A stretch of DNA of 47,522 bases from Piscirickettsia litoralis (GTDB lineage: Bacteria; Pseudomonadota; Gammaproteobacteria; Piscirickettsiales; Piscirickettsiaceae): NCBI RefSeq assembly GCF_001720395.1, contig NZ_MDTU01000001.1, forward strand, positions 2,430,918-2,478,439. Reading direction: 5' to 3'. The notes under the pieces were generated by a model. It ran no database searches. It saw only the letters and a program-made list of their open reading frames with translations, and was not told the DNA's origin. Positions 18,448 through 27,899 of this stretch are shown here, one piece after another (within the stretch, counting starts at the first letter, position 1; the number at the start of each line of letters is the position of its first letter). The position numbers were made by a program, and so were the translations under genes.

Positions 18448-19474
18448 TTAAGCCTCTATAACTAACTTATAGGCTGGAAAAGAACAGGTAAACTCGCTGC
18501 CTTTTTGCTCTATGCTTTTAATACTGAGTTCGCCATCATGGCGAAGTAATACATGCTTGACGATAGCAAGCCCTAAACCAGTACCGCCGACATCACGCGA
18601 GCGCCCTTTATCAACGCGATAAAAACGCTCGGTGAGGCGTTGGATGTATTTTTTCGGGATGCCAATGCCAGTATCTTTGACGGTAACATGAATGCCTTGG
18701 TCATCTTTATAGGCTTGAATCGATATTTTGCCTTCTTTTGGCGTATAACGAACGGCATTATAGGAAAGGTTAGTAAAGGCGCTGCGCAGTTCTGAGCGGT
18801 TGCCTTTAATCTTGATTGTTTCGTCGATTTCAAGCTCGATTTCATGAGATTGCTGGCTTAGTGTTAAAGTATCTTGGTAAACACCTTGCAACATATTCGC
18901 TAGAGGAATGACCTCATCTTCTTCTTTATTGGGTGCTTGACCTTCGAGTCGTGATAATAATAATAAATCGGCAACAATAGATTCCATACGTTTGGTTTGT
19001 TGCTGCATTTGATTATAGATATGTAAATAAGGGTTTTGTTCGTTTGTGCTGTCGTTTTCACTAAAATCGATGAGAGTTTCTAGATAGCCGTGAATAACAG
19101 TGAGAGGGGTGCGTAGTTCATGAGAAACATTAGCGACGAAGTCTTGGCGCATTTTATCTAGAAAATAACTTTGCGAGATATCTTTAGCAACAAGCAGTTG
19201 TTCACCACTTTCAACCGGTAATAGCATAGCGGTGATGGCTTTATTGATTTTTTAATGTGCACTGCACACTGTCTTTTGGGTCTTTTAGAAATTCAGTAAA
19301 GTCAGTGTTATTAATGATCCCGGTGATGGCTTGATGTTTGTGTTGGCTTTTTAAGCGTAGTAATTTGCGCGCGGCCGGATTCCACCACTTGATTAGAAAA
19401 TCCTGATCTAAGCAGACAATCGCATCGGAGAGACTAGCGATGAGTGGGTTATTATAGTGGAGGTCGACACTCAT
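18448..19474 (-). pseudogene. phoR: Phosphate regulon sensor kinase PhoR, frameshifted, no membrane segments
   Basis: Two frames join to about 341 residues. The N-terminal one carries a PAS domain (IVCLDQDFLIKWWNPAARKL); the second carries the dimerisation/H-box FVANVSHELRTPLTVIHGYL with the phospho-acceptor His, then N box NLSYNAVRYTP, and G boxes DTGIGIPKKY and GTGLGLAIVKH. The break is a 6-T run at 19248-19253 where 5 would restore the frame. The start overlaps the phoB stop (ATGA), and the PAS begins almost at once, so the two transmembrane helices of typical PhoR (431 residues in E. coli) are absent. PhoR autophosphorylates and controls PhoB under phosphate limitation. Confidence 0.9.
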
Positions 19475-20181
19475 GAGGCGTTGTCCTCAGCAGGTAAGCG
19501 TAAGCTGTAGCCAGAGCCACGAGTGGTGTGAATATAGTTGTCACAACCGGCGGATTCAAGAATCTTCCTCAGGCGGCGAATATGTACATCAACGGTGCGC
19601 TCACTGACATAGACTTGAGGCCCCCAGACGCGATTAAGGAGTTGCTCGCGACTAAAGACTTTATTGGGGTGAGTGAGGAAAAAGCAGATCAGTTTATATT
19701 CAATTGGACCTGTTTTAACGGCTTGATCATGAACAAACACTTGTTGACTGTCTTGATTGACCGAAAGGCTGCCGAGGCGGATAAATTGCACTTCTTCTGT
19801 AGTGCTATTTGTTTTTGATTGGCTGCGGCGCAGTACGGCTTTAATACGGGCGATTAACTCACGTGGGGAGAAAGGCTTAATGACATAATCATCGGCTTGT
19901 TCTAAACCACGGACTCTAGATTCTTCTTCAGCACGGGCAGTGAGCATAATAATGGGTAGGGCCGGGTATTGCGCTTTTAGGGTTTGGGCAAGGTCTATCC
20001 CTGCTTGGTCCGGGAGCATCCAGTCGAGTAACAATAAGTCTGGAGTGTCCTCAATGATTTTACGCTGGCCTTCTTTGGCGGTTTCAGCTTCGATCACTTC
20101 AAAGTGTGACAGCTCTAGGGCAAAGCGTACCATGTCTCGTATTGGTGCTTCATCATCGATGATCATAATACGGGCAGTCAT
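19471..20181 (-). CDS. phoB: Phosphate regulon response regulator PhoB
   Basis: A 236-residue OmpR-type regulator. The receiver domain has the acidic pair in MIIDDEAPI, the phospho-Asp in LLLLDWMLPD, the Thr in MLTARAEEES and the Lys in IKPFSPREL. The winged-helix domain includes SREQLLNRVWG and the RTVDVHIRRLRKIL recognition region. Compared with the usual RGLETGADDY, it reads RGLEQADDY, one residue shorter in the beta4-alpha4 loop. It overlaps phoR and is divergent from pstS, with the Pho box between them, so PhoB probably controls its own neighbours. Confidence 0.96.
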   Translation of the reverse strand: MTARIMIIDDEAPIRDMVRFALELSHFEVIEAETAKEGQRKIIEDTPDLLLLDWMLPDQAGIDLAQTLKAQYPALPIIMLTARAEEESRVRGLEQADDYVIKPFSPRELIARIKAVLRRSQSKTNSTTEEVQFIRLGSLSVNQDSQQVFVHDQAVKTGPIEYKLICFFLTHPNKVFSREQLLNRVWGPQVYVSERTVDVHIRRLRKILESAGCDNYIHTTRGSGYSLRLPAEDNAS

Positions 20182-20352
20182 AAATCAATCTTCCTCACTG
20201 TTTGATAGGTTTCAACTATATACCACAAATACCGGTTAGACTCATAGGTTTTTTGATTGGGACTAAAAAATAAGCTGCTAAATTTATATAGAAATTCTAT
20301 TAACTGAATGATTTTTTTAAAGATGTTGATATTTCATTGAAGCGTAATTCCA

Positions 20353-20370
20353 CTGTAACAAAGCTGTAAC
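20353..20370 (+). promoter_or_regulatory. Pho box (PhoB binding site) for pstSCAB
   Basis: Two identical 7-bp direct repeats CTGTAAC (20353-20359 and 20364-20370) are separated by AAAG, exactly the 7-4-7 layout of a PhoB site (consensus CTGTCAT-n4-CTGTCAC). The box ends 10 bp before a TATACT hexamer, the standard geometry of a PhoB-activated promoter where the box replaces the -35 element. No second box facing phoB was seen in the 259-bp intergenic region. Confidence 0.93.
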
Positions 20371-20380
20371 TTTGCCTGCC

Positions 20381-20386
20381 TATACT
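20381..20386 (+). promoter_or_regulatory. -10 box of the pstS promoter
   Basis: TATACT lies 10 bp after the Pho box and about 55 bases before the pstS start codon. Transcription would begin near 20393, which excludes the upstream in-frame ATG at 20372 as the pstS start. Confidence 0.8.
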
Positions 20387-20440
20387 CCAATTGTACTCAA
20401 TGAGTTAATACTAATTTTACTTATATGTGGGATAGAAAAG

Positions 20441-21466
20441 ATGAAACGATTGATCGCTGTTCCTGCAAGCATTGCTCTTGTTTGTGGTTTGGCAGGTTCT
20501 GCATTTGCTGCTGGAGAGGCTGTGACAGGAGCGGGTTCTACGTTTATTTACCCTGCCTTGGCAAAGTGGGCGGCGGCTTATAAAGATAAAACAGGTCATA
20601 AAATCAATTACCAAGCGATTGGTTCTGGCGGCGGTTTACGTCAGTTGGCCAAAGGTACGGTTGATTTTGCTGCGTCTGATAAGCCATTAACAGCAACAGA
20701 GCTTAAAGAAAAAGGCTATATGCAGTTTCCTGCTATTGTCGGTGGCATTGTGATGAGTTACAACCTCCCTTCGGTGAAGAAAACATTAGTATTAAATGGG
20801 CAAACAGTTGCTGATATTTATCAGGGTAAGATTAAATATTGGGATAACGCAGCAGTTCAAAAATTAAATCCTGGAGTAAGCTTACCTCATAAATATATCA
20901 CAACGGTTCACCGTGCCGATGGTTCGGGAACCACTTTTAATTTTACTTATTATTTAAGCAAAGTATCAAAAAGCTGGAATAAAGAGGTCAGCTACAATAC
21001 TGTCGTTGCTTGGCCAGGCGTTGGTGTAGGGGGTAAAGGTAATGCTGGGGTTGCAAATTACATCAAGCAAATCCCAGGAGCCATTGGTTATGTCGAGTAT
21101 GCTTACGCCAAAGAAACCCATATGCCTGCAGCTAAAATGGTGAATGCGTCAGGTCATGTAGTTGAAGCGGATATGGAAACTTTTAAGGCGGCTGCCAAAA
21201 ATGCAAAATGGCAAGCTAAAAATGGTTTTCATCTGATTTTAGCAAATGCACCTGGAGAGAAAAGTTGGCCGATTGCAGCCAGTACTTTTGTCTTGGTTCA
21301 CAAAGATGAGAGTGCTAAGAAAGTTGATGAGGTATTAAAATTCTTCCACTGGTCATACCATCATGGTCAAAAAATGGCTGAGAAGCTTGATTATGTTCCG
21401 ATTCCCAAGCCAGTATATCAGCTCATCGGTCAAGAGTGGGCTTTCGCAAATTATAAAGTCGCTTAA
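20441..21466 (+). CDS. pstS: Phosphate-binding periplasmic protein PstS
   Basis: About 341 residues. PstS captures phosphate in the periplasm for the PstCAB importer. The signal peptide is KRLIAVPASIALVCGLAGSA followed by FAA. The mature protein has the phosphate-binding segments GAGSTFIYPAL, IGSGGGLRQL with DFAASDKPL, and HRADGSGTTFNFTYYLS. The start ATG 20441 is placed by the signal peptide and by the promoter at 20381; GGGATAGAAAAG precedes it. It is the first gene of pstSCAB and is under a Pho box. Confidence 0.97.
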   Translation: MKRLIAVPASIALVCGLAGSAFAAGEAVTGAGSTFIYPALAKWAAAYKDKTGHKINYQAIGSGGGLRQLAKGTVDFAASDKPLTATELKEKGYMQFPAIVGGIVMSYNLPSVKKTLVLNGQTVADIYQGKIKYWDNAAVQKLNPGVSLPHKYITTVHRADGSGTTFNFTYYLSKVSKSWNKEVSYNTVVAWPGVGVGGKGNAGVANYIKQIPGAIGYVEYAYAKETHMPAAKMVNASGHVVEADMETFKAAAKNAKWQAKNGFHLILANAPGEKSWPIAASTFVLVHKDESAKKVDEVLKFFHWSYHHGQKMAEKLDYVPIPKPVYQLIGQEWAFANYKVA

Positions 21467-21483
21467 CTAGGTTGATAGACTTG

Positions 21484-22434
21484 ATGAGCATAATGATTAC
21501 AAACACGAAGGCAGGTTCCTCTAACACCCTTCGTGGAGATCGCTTTTATTTATTAACAAAAGCAGCAGGGCTATTTGTCATTGTTGCCTTAATTGGCATC
21601 TTAATTAGCTTAATTGTTCAAAGCTGGCCGGCCTTAGAAAAGTTTGGTTTAAGTTTTATTTGGGCGAATGTTTGGAACCCTGCGGCCGATAACTTTGGCG
21701 GGCTATCAGCGCTGTCTGGTACATTAATTACCTCGGTCATTGCTATGATCATCGCCGTGCCGGCAAGTTTTGCTATTGCTGTTTTTATGACCGAGCTGAC
21801 TCCGCGCCGTTTTAAGCGCCCCTTGAAGATCTTAATTGACATGATGGCAGGCATTCCAAGTATTATTTATGGGATGTGGGGGCTTTTTATTTTTGTCCCC
21901 TTTATGTCTAATGAGATTCAGCCTTGGCTCACTGAACATATTGGTACTTTGCCTTTGATTGGGACTTTCTTTTCGGGTCCGCCCTTAGGGATTGGTGTGC
22001 TCACAGCTGGGATTATTCTATCGTTTATGATTATCCCAATGATGTCATCGATGCTGGCTGATATTCTAGAAACAGTACCCGTGCCCATGAGAGAGGCAAG
22101 TCATAGTTTGGGTGTAACGCGTGCAGCGGTTGTTTGTAAGGTATTGTTTCCTTATGTGCGTAGTGGCGTGATTGGGACCTATATGCTGGGCCTTGGACGT
22201 GCATTAGGGGAGACGATGGCAGTAACCTTTGTGATTGGTAATAGTCATTCGATTTCGAACATGCTTTTTATGCCAGGGACGACGATTTCTGCATCCATTG
22301 CCAACGAATTTAATGAGGCAACCGGGCATTTATATCCAGGTGCATTAATGGAGTTAGCGCTGATTTTATTTGCGTTGACGTTTTGTGTGATTTTATTCTC
22401 ACGTTTATTATTAGCACGTTACCGGAGACATTGA
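21484..22434 (+). CDS. pstC: Phosphate ABC transporter permease PstC
   Basis: About 316 residues with around six hydrophobic membrane segments, starting with FVIVALIGILISLIVQSWPA. The permease EAA-type cytoplasmic loop is MREASHSLGVTRAAVVCKVLFP followed closely by GLGRALGETMAVTFVIGN, typical of PstC. It forms the inner-membrane channel with PstA. The start is uncertain between ATG 21484 and ATG 21493, and TTG 21472 is also in frame. The gap after pstS is 17 bp and pstA follows within 2 bp. Confidence 0.95.
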   Translation: MSIMITNTKAGSSNTLRGDRFYLLTKAAGLFVIVALIGILISLIVQSWPALEKFGLSFIWANVWNPAADNFGGLSALSGTLITSVIAMIIAVPASFAIAVFMTELTPRRFKRPLKILIDMMAGIPSIIYGMWGLFIFVPFMSNEIQPWLTEHIGTLPLIGTFFSGPPLGIGVLTAGIILSFMIIPMMSSMLADILETVPVPMREASHSLGVTRAAVVCKVLFPYVRSGVIGTYMLGLGRALGETMAVTFVIGNSHSISNMLFMPGTTISASIANEFNEATGHLYPGALMELALILFALTFCVILFSRLLLARYRRH

Positions 22435-22436
22435 TC

Positions 22437-23267
22437 ATGAGATGGTATCGTAAGTTACAAGACTATATTTTTACTGTAATTTGCTCACTGTTTTGTTTGG
22501 TTTTATTAAGTGTTCTTGTCTCTATTTTATGGACATTGATTTCACATGGCATACAGGGCCTGAATTTGTCATTATTTACTGAAATGACACCGGCCCCTGG
22601 CAGCTCAGGCGGTTTGGCCAATGCAATATTTGGCAGTGTAGTGATTACAGCGATTGGGGCAGTGCTTGCTGCGCCGATTGGTATCTTAGCTGCAACTTAT
22701 TTAGCTGAATATGGCCAAGACAGTAAATTAGCCCAGTTAATTCGCTTATTAAATGACACGCTATTAAGTGCACCGTCGATTATTATTGGCTTATTTGTCT
22801 ATGCTATTTTAGTACAGACTTTAGGGCATTTCTCCGCGGTTGCAGGTTCGGTTGCCTTGGGGTTAATTGCGTTGCCAATGATTATCCGTGGTGTGGAGGA
22901 TGTGCTGGTATTATTACCTGAGCAATTGAGAGAAGCGGCGATTGCTTTAGGGGTGCCACGTTGGCGGGTGACAGTGATGATTATTTACCGTGCGGCAAAA
23001 CAAGGTATATTCACGATTATTTTGCTAGCAATTGCCCGGATGCTCGGTGAAACAGCCCCATTATTATTTACAACCTTAAGCAATCAATTTTGGAGTGCTG
23101 ATATTACGCAACCGATGGCAAATTTACCAGTGGTTATTTATCAATATGCGATGAGTCCATACAGCGACTGGCAGCAGCTAGCTTGGTCAGGTGCACTTTT
23201 AATTACTTTTATTGTGATTGCCATGAGCTTAATCACACGATTTGTTTTGACACGTAAGGGAGCATAA
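22437..23267 (+). CDS. pstA: Phosphate ABC transporter permease PstA
   Basis: A 276-residue permease with six predicted hydrophobic segments. The sequence GIWxx-type start (MRWYRKLQDYIF) leads into a membrane helix; LPEQLREAAIALGVPRWRV is the EAA loop that contacts PstB, and IARMLGETAPLLFT is the PstA hallmark. ATG 22437 comes directly after the pstC stop (22432-22434), so translation is coupled. An upstream in-frame ATG at 22383 lies inside pstC and is not needed. Confidence 0.95.
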   Translation: MRWYRKLQDYIFTVICSLFCLVLLSVLVSILWTLISHGIQGLNLSLFTEMTPAPGSSGGLANAIFGSVVITAIGAVLAAPIGILAATYLAEYGQDSKLAQLIRLLNDTLLSAPSIIIGLFVYAILVQTLGHFSAVAGSVALGLIALPMIIRGVEDVLVLLPEQLREAAIALGVPRWRVTVMIIYRAAKQGIFTIILLAIARMLGETAPLLFTTLSNQFWSADITQPMANLPVVIYQYAMSPYSDWQQLAWSGALLITFIVIAMSLITRFVLTRKGA

Positions 23268-23270
23268 CCC

Positions 23271-24068
23271 ATGAATTCAGCGAATAATGTAATTACATTT
23301 CATCCGAAAGAGAGAAAAACTGTGATGTCAATTGAAGTGAAAGATTTAAACTTTTACTATAACAAGGACAGTCAGGCACTATTTAATATCAATTTAAATA
23401 TTGAAAAAAATAAAGTCACCGCATTGATCGGACCATCAGGATCAGGTAAATCAACCTTATTGAGAGCAATGAATCGGATTTATGATTTGCATGCCAAACA
23501 GATGGCAACCGGCGAGGTCTTATTTGAAAATAATAATGTCCTTAAAGCAAGCAAAGTTGCAAATTTAAGAAAGCGTATGGGCATGGTTTTTCAAAAACCG
23601 ACGACCTTCCCAATGAATATTTATCAAAATATTGCTTTTGCTTTAAAGCATCATGAACGCCTATCACGCAAAGAGTTAGATCAGCGCATCGAAGATGCCT
23701 TACGTCAAGCTGCACTTTGGGATGAAGTCAAAGACAAGTTAAAAGCACCCGCGACCGCACTTTCAGGGGGGCAGCAACAACGTTTATGTTTGGCAAGAAC
23801 CTTAGCTATGTGTCCTGAAGTCTTGTTACTTGATGAGCCAACTTCGGCCTTAGATCCAGCATCGACGCAGAAGATTGAAGAGCTCATTTTAACGTTAAAA
23901 GAGCGTTATACCATCGTTTTGGTGACACATAATTTGCGTCAAGCACAACGTGTTGCTGATTATACCGCGTTTATGCGTCAAGGTCGTCTAGTTGAGTTTG
24001 CATCGACAGATAATTTATTTAAGGCACCGCAGGAGCAAGCGACGCTGGATTATATTCAGCATGCTTAA
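23271..24068 (+). CDS. pstB: Phosphate ABC transporter ATP-binding protein PstB
   Basis: A 265-residue ATPase energising PstCA. Walker A is GPSGSGKSTLLRAMNR, the Q-loop is in GMVFQKPTTFPMNIYQN, the signature is LSGGQQQRLCLART, Walker B is LLLDEPTSALDP and the switch His is in VTHNLRQA. It ends LDYIQHA. The annotated ATG 23271 gives an 18-residue polar extension before MSIEVKDLNFYY; ATG 23325 would remove it. The usual next gene, phoU, is not found after pstB; the neighbour is a convergent GNAT gene. Confidence 0.96.
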   Translation: MNSANNVITFHPKERKTVMSIEVKDLNFYYNKDSQALFNINLNIEKNKVTALIGPSGSGKSTLLRAMNRIYDLHAKQMATGEVLFENNNVLKASKVANLRKRMGMVFQKPTTFPMNIYQNIAFALKHHERLSRKELDQRIEDALRQAALWDEVKDKLKAPATALSGGQQQRLCLARTLAMCPEVLLLDEPTSALDPASTQKIEELILTLKERYTIVLVTHNLRQAQRVADYTAFMRQGRLVEFASTDNLFKAPQEQATLDYIQHA

Positions 24069-24120
24069 TTAATAATCTACTTGCGAGCATTGATTAGATT
24101 GTTTGTCGCCTAGTTTATTT

Positions 24121-24585
24121 TTATTGATCAAGGTTAAGACTAAAAAGAGCCATTCCATCACTTTGCTTGAACCCTTGCTTAGCATAGAAGCGAGCAGCAG
24201 GAAAATTTTTGTTTGTCATTAAATTAATTTTAATCTCTTGATCTGAAAACTGCTTTTTTAGTTGTTCTTTTAGTTCATCCATTAATTGGGTGCCGATGCC
24301 GAATTTTTGTTTTTTGGGATGGACGAAAAATTCTTTGAGTTCGAAAATATAGCCCTCTGTTATAGGCATGGCAGAACCCAATGCTGCGGCTATAGGAGTA
24401 TTATTCTCGGTGGCCATAATGCCTGAAAAATTAGGGAAGTTAATAAAATAATCAAGTAGATTTTCAGAAATTTGTCGGTTCCATTGAAGACTCCAAGGTT
24501 CTGCTATAAAGCTTTCATAAAAGAGTGTATTAATTTTTTGGATATTATGTTTATTGAGTGTTTGGTATTGAATGGTATTTAGCAT
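24121..24585 (-). CDS. GNAT-family N-acetyltransferase
   Basis: A 154-residue acetyltransferase of the GNAT fold. The acetyl-CoA pyrophosphate loop is recognisable in the KKQKFGIGTQLMDELKEQL segment (Q/RxxGxG/A), preceded by the beta4 strand IFELKEFFVHP and followed by KNFPAARFYAKQGFKQ typical of the C-terminal beta-hairpin. Substrate cannot be told; small-molecule, ribosomal-protein or antibiotic acetylation are all possible. It is convergent with pstB and lies 21 bp after the GIY-YIG gene, so the two may be co-transcribed. Confidence 0.85.
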   Translation of the reverse strand: MLNTIQYQTLNKHNIQKINTLFYESFIAEPWSLQWNRQISENLLDYFINFPNFSGIMATENNTPIAAALGSAMPITEGYIFELKEFFVHPKKQKFGIGTQLMDELKEQLKKQFSDQEIKINLMTNKNFPAARFYAKQGFKQSDGMALFSLNLDQ

Positions 24586-24606
24586 AATTTGAATTGAGCA
24601 ATACTG

Positions 24607-24924
24607 TTAAGGCTGATAATGATACGAAGTAATCGCTTGGGTGATATGGTGGCACTGGGCGAGCAATCGCTCTGGAGAGTTAATTAAATTTAGTTTTTTT
24701 GGGCGTTTCAGCTTTTTAATCAAGGCTTCTATTTTGAGTGTATTTGATAATGTACCGTTGATTTGCCAACAGGCAGCTAGGCACTTTGGTGGAAATGCAC
24801 GGGTATATTTACACTTAGAACTGCCTTGCATATGCTCCTGGTAGCGGCGCTCGAGATTGGTGGTATAGCCAGTGTAAAGAGCGCCATTGCTGCATTCTAA
24901 AATATAAATGTAATAAGTCGTCAT
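24607..24924 (-). CDS. GIY-YIG nuclease superfamily protein (YhbQ-like)
   Basis: A 105-residue single-domain protein starting YYIYILECSNGALYTGYTTN, with the YIY/YTG form of the GIY-YIG motif, then NLERRYQEH with the conserved Arg and an acidic Glu in IEALIKKLKRPKK. This is the UPF0213/YhbQ-type of small GIY-YIG proteins of gammaproteobacteria. These are thought to be DNA nucleases that may help in repair, but their substrate is not settled. It is intact and lies 16 bp after the stop of ydiJ on the same strand. Confidence 0.9.
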   Translation of the reverse strand: MTTYYIYILECSNGALYTGYTTNLERRYQEHMQGSSKCKYTRAFPPKCLAACWQINGTLSNTLKIEALIKKLKRPKKLNLINSPERLLAQCHHITQAITSYHYQP

Positions 24925-24940
24925 GTTATTGTCTTTATAA

Positions 24941-27897
24941 TTATTGCAGAGAATGAAGCAAAGCAGTGAGAGGGTGCTTTGGCTTAAACCCTTTTAGGCG
25001 TTTGGTTTGACAACGACAAGAAAATCCAGTGGCAAGGATCTGTTCTTCTTTGTGTTGCTCTATCGTTTCTTGCCAGTTTTGTTTAAATAGTTTTTTTGAA
25101 TTACTTAAATGTTCTATTTCATGGCCGTAGGTTCCTGCCATGCCGCAACAGCCACTCGGAATAATATCTAGGTTTAAATTGAACTGTTTAAAGACATTCA
25201 GCCATTGTTTAGTACTTTCAGGCAATAAAGACTTTTCTGTGCAGTGCTGCAATAGTGTATATTTAATGGTTGATTTATTGTTTGAAATTAAATTTTGATT
25301 GATATTAATAGACTTTAGCCACTCTGAGAATAGTAAAATATTAAACTGATTATTATTAATGGTGGGTTGCGTCTTTTGATCCTGGTATTCATCACGATAA
25401 CAGAGCACGGTGCTAGCATCGAGACCAATCATGGGAATATTAAAGTGAGCAACTTGGCTAAAAAATTGACTGTTTTCTTCAACAAGGTTACTAAAATGCG
25501 TTAAAAAACCTTTTACATGCATTGCTTTGCCATTTTTTTTAAACGGTAAAATTAATGGCTTGTAACCTAGATTTTTTTATGAGTTGATACATGTCAGTGA
25601 CGAGTTCTGCCTCATAAAAACTGGTAAACGGATCTTGTACGAGAAGAACTGTGTTTTCTCTGTCAGTTTTTGCGAGTGTATTCAAATCATTTAGCGTTGA
25701 AAAGGAAATCTCTTGCTTTTTGAGCCTTGATTTTAAGCTCGGGGTGCTGAGTTTAGGTAAGTCGATTAAGCCTAAACTTTTAATGATGCGACTGCTGATA
25801 GGGTTATGAGATAATGCATTAAAAAATCGAGGTGCAGCGGCTTGTATAGACAGTAAAGATTCGATATTAGCGACTAAATAATCTTTTAAAGGACGTTTGT
25901 GCGTTTGGTAATATTGATTTAAAAACTTTGCTTTGGTATTAGGAATATTGACTTGCACCGGGCAAGCGGTCGCACAACCCTTACAGCCTAAGCAGCCTTG
26001 AATTGAATGATAAACGTCTTCTTCAAAGCTAGGAGTTAACTTGCCAGTAGAGTGTTGTCGGCTCCATTCACGCAATAAACTGGCTCGACCTTTAGGCGAG
26101 TGTAAGCGATTATTGGTGACTTTGTAGGATGGGCAAATCACTTGATTTTTTTGATAGGTAAAGCAAGCACCATTCCCATTGCAGCGGAGAATATTTTGAT
26201 AGTCTTGTTGGTAAGCTGAGTTGATTTGACGGTCATAATCACCACGTAGTGTGCTTTTTATTGGTAATAAAGCGTGTGGTTTATAGGGCGAAGAAACGAG
26301 CTTGCCGGGATTAAGTTGATTAAAGGGGTCGAATAATCCTTTGATTTCGGCCATAAGTTGGTATAAATTTTCACCGATATAGTCTTTAATATAATGACCG
26401 CGATAGCCTTTGCCATGCTCTCCCCACAGCAAGCCGTGGTATTTTTTGACGAGTGTTGCGGTTTCTTCGGTAATGGTGGTAATTAATTGGGCATCATGCT
26501 CTTGTTTTAAGTCTAGTGCAGGGCGCACATGCAGGCAGCCAACATCGACGTGCCCAAACATGCCATATTTTAGTCCATGCTTTTCGAGTAAATGCCGCAG
26601 CTCAAAAATATAATCAGCAAGGTGTTGAGGGGGAACGACAGTATCTTCTATAAATGGCAGTGGACGACGTTCACCCGGTGTATTCCCTAATAAACCGACG
26701 CTTTTTTTGCGTAAATTCCAGAGTATTTCGATTTGGCCTGGATCTTGGGTGCCGGTATAGCCTGCTGGAATAATGTGCCCTGTTTTATCTTTAAGCTGGG
26801 CTTGTAATGGCTTGATTTTATCTTGTAGTTCTTCAAGGGTATCTGCGGTGAACTCGATTAAGTTTAATGCACTTAAACTATCTGGTAACTTCCCTTGGGA
26901 AAAAATCTTCAAGCTCTGTATAGATCGGATCTTTTTTGGCAAGGCTTAAGACGTTATCGTCTATGGTTTCTATTGATGTTGGGTGAATAGCTAAAAGCTG
27001 GTGAGCGCTTTTTAGGGCATCTTGGAAATCAGTATAAAATAAAGCAAAGACATACTTAAATTTTGGAATTGGCATTAAATTAAGTTTAAGCTCGGTGACT
27101 ATGGCAAGCGTACCTTCAGAGCCTGCAATGAGCTTATTTAAGTTTAAGTGGTTATTATTGTCATGATTTTGGCACTGGGCGAGATTATAGCCGGTCATAT
27201 AACGACTTAATTTAGGAAAGCGCTGACTAATTTCTTGATGATGTGCTGTAAGTTGATTAGAGAGCTTATCAGATAAGGACTGCAAGCGAGTTGAGTTTTG
27301 TTTTAAGTCTTGTTTTGTTGGCTTAGATTTGATGATATGGCTGGTGCCATCTGCAAAAATGCAGGTGCTTTCAAGAATATGATCGCTGGTGTGACCATAA
27401 ATTCGCGAGCCTTGACCGCAGGCATCGGTATTGGTCATGCCACCTAAGGTTGCGCGGTTACTGGTCGATAAGCTCGGTGCGAAAAATAAACCATATTCTT
27501 TTAAGGCATCATTGAGTTGATCACGGATTACCCCTGACTGGACACGGGCCCAGCGTTGTTCGGGGTTAATTTCAAGGATATGAGTCAGGTATTTTGAAGT
27601 GTCTAGAATAATGCTACTGGTTAAAGATTGGCCGTTGGTTCCAGTGCCGCCACCACGCGCGCTTAGAGCAATATGGCGAAATTTGCTATGAGAAAGTAGC
27701 TGAGTTAAGCAGACAATATCATCATGATGATAAGGGGCGATGACCGCCTGTGGTAAATTTTGATAAATGCTGTTATCGGTGGCAAAGACGATGCGGGTGG
27801 CAAGATCGGTATTGATATCACCTTTAAAATCACTTTTACCGAGTTCATCAATAAAGGTTTGGTAATCTGCTTGAAGAGAAAACGACTGACTGCTCAT
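24941..27897 (-). pseudogene. ydiJ: YdiJ-type FAD-linked oxidase with Fe-S domain (D-2-hydroxyacid dehydrogenase), frameshifted twice
   Basis: Three frames join to about 985 residues, matching the size of E. coli YdiJ (about 1018). In order: FAD-binding domain (ALSARGGGTGTNGQSL, LSTSNRATLGGMTNTDACG, AGSEGTLAIVTEL), FAD-oxidase C-terminal domain (YGMFGHVDVGCLHVRP), 4Fe-4S domain (CLGCKGCATACP) and a C-terminal cysteine-rich CCG domain (GCCGMAGTYGHE). Breaks: a 6-A run at 26900-26905 (one short) and a 4-A run at 25548-25551 (one too many). The family oxidises D-2-hydroxyacids such as D-2-hydroxyglutarate or D-lactate. It begins 2 bp after the predicted I42-inhibitor stop, so they may share a transcript. 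Confidence 0.9.
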
Positions 27898-27899
27898 TA

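Noticed and set aside
19528-19818. Plus-strand ORF opposite phoB
   Set aside because: Shadow frame of phoB, which is well supported on the minus strand.
20372-20440. Upstream ATG extension of pstS
   Set aside because: It overlaps the -10 box, precedes the predicted transcript start, and adds residues before a proper signal peptide.
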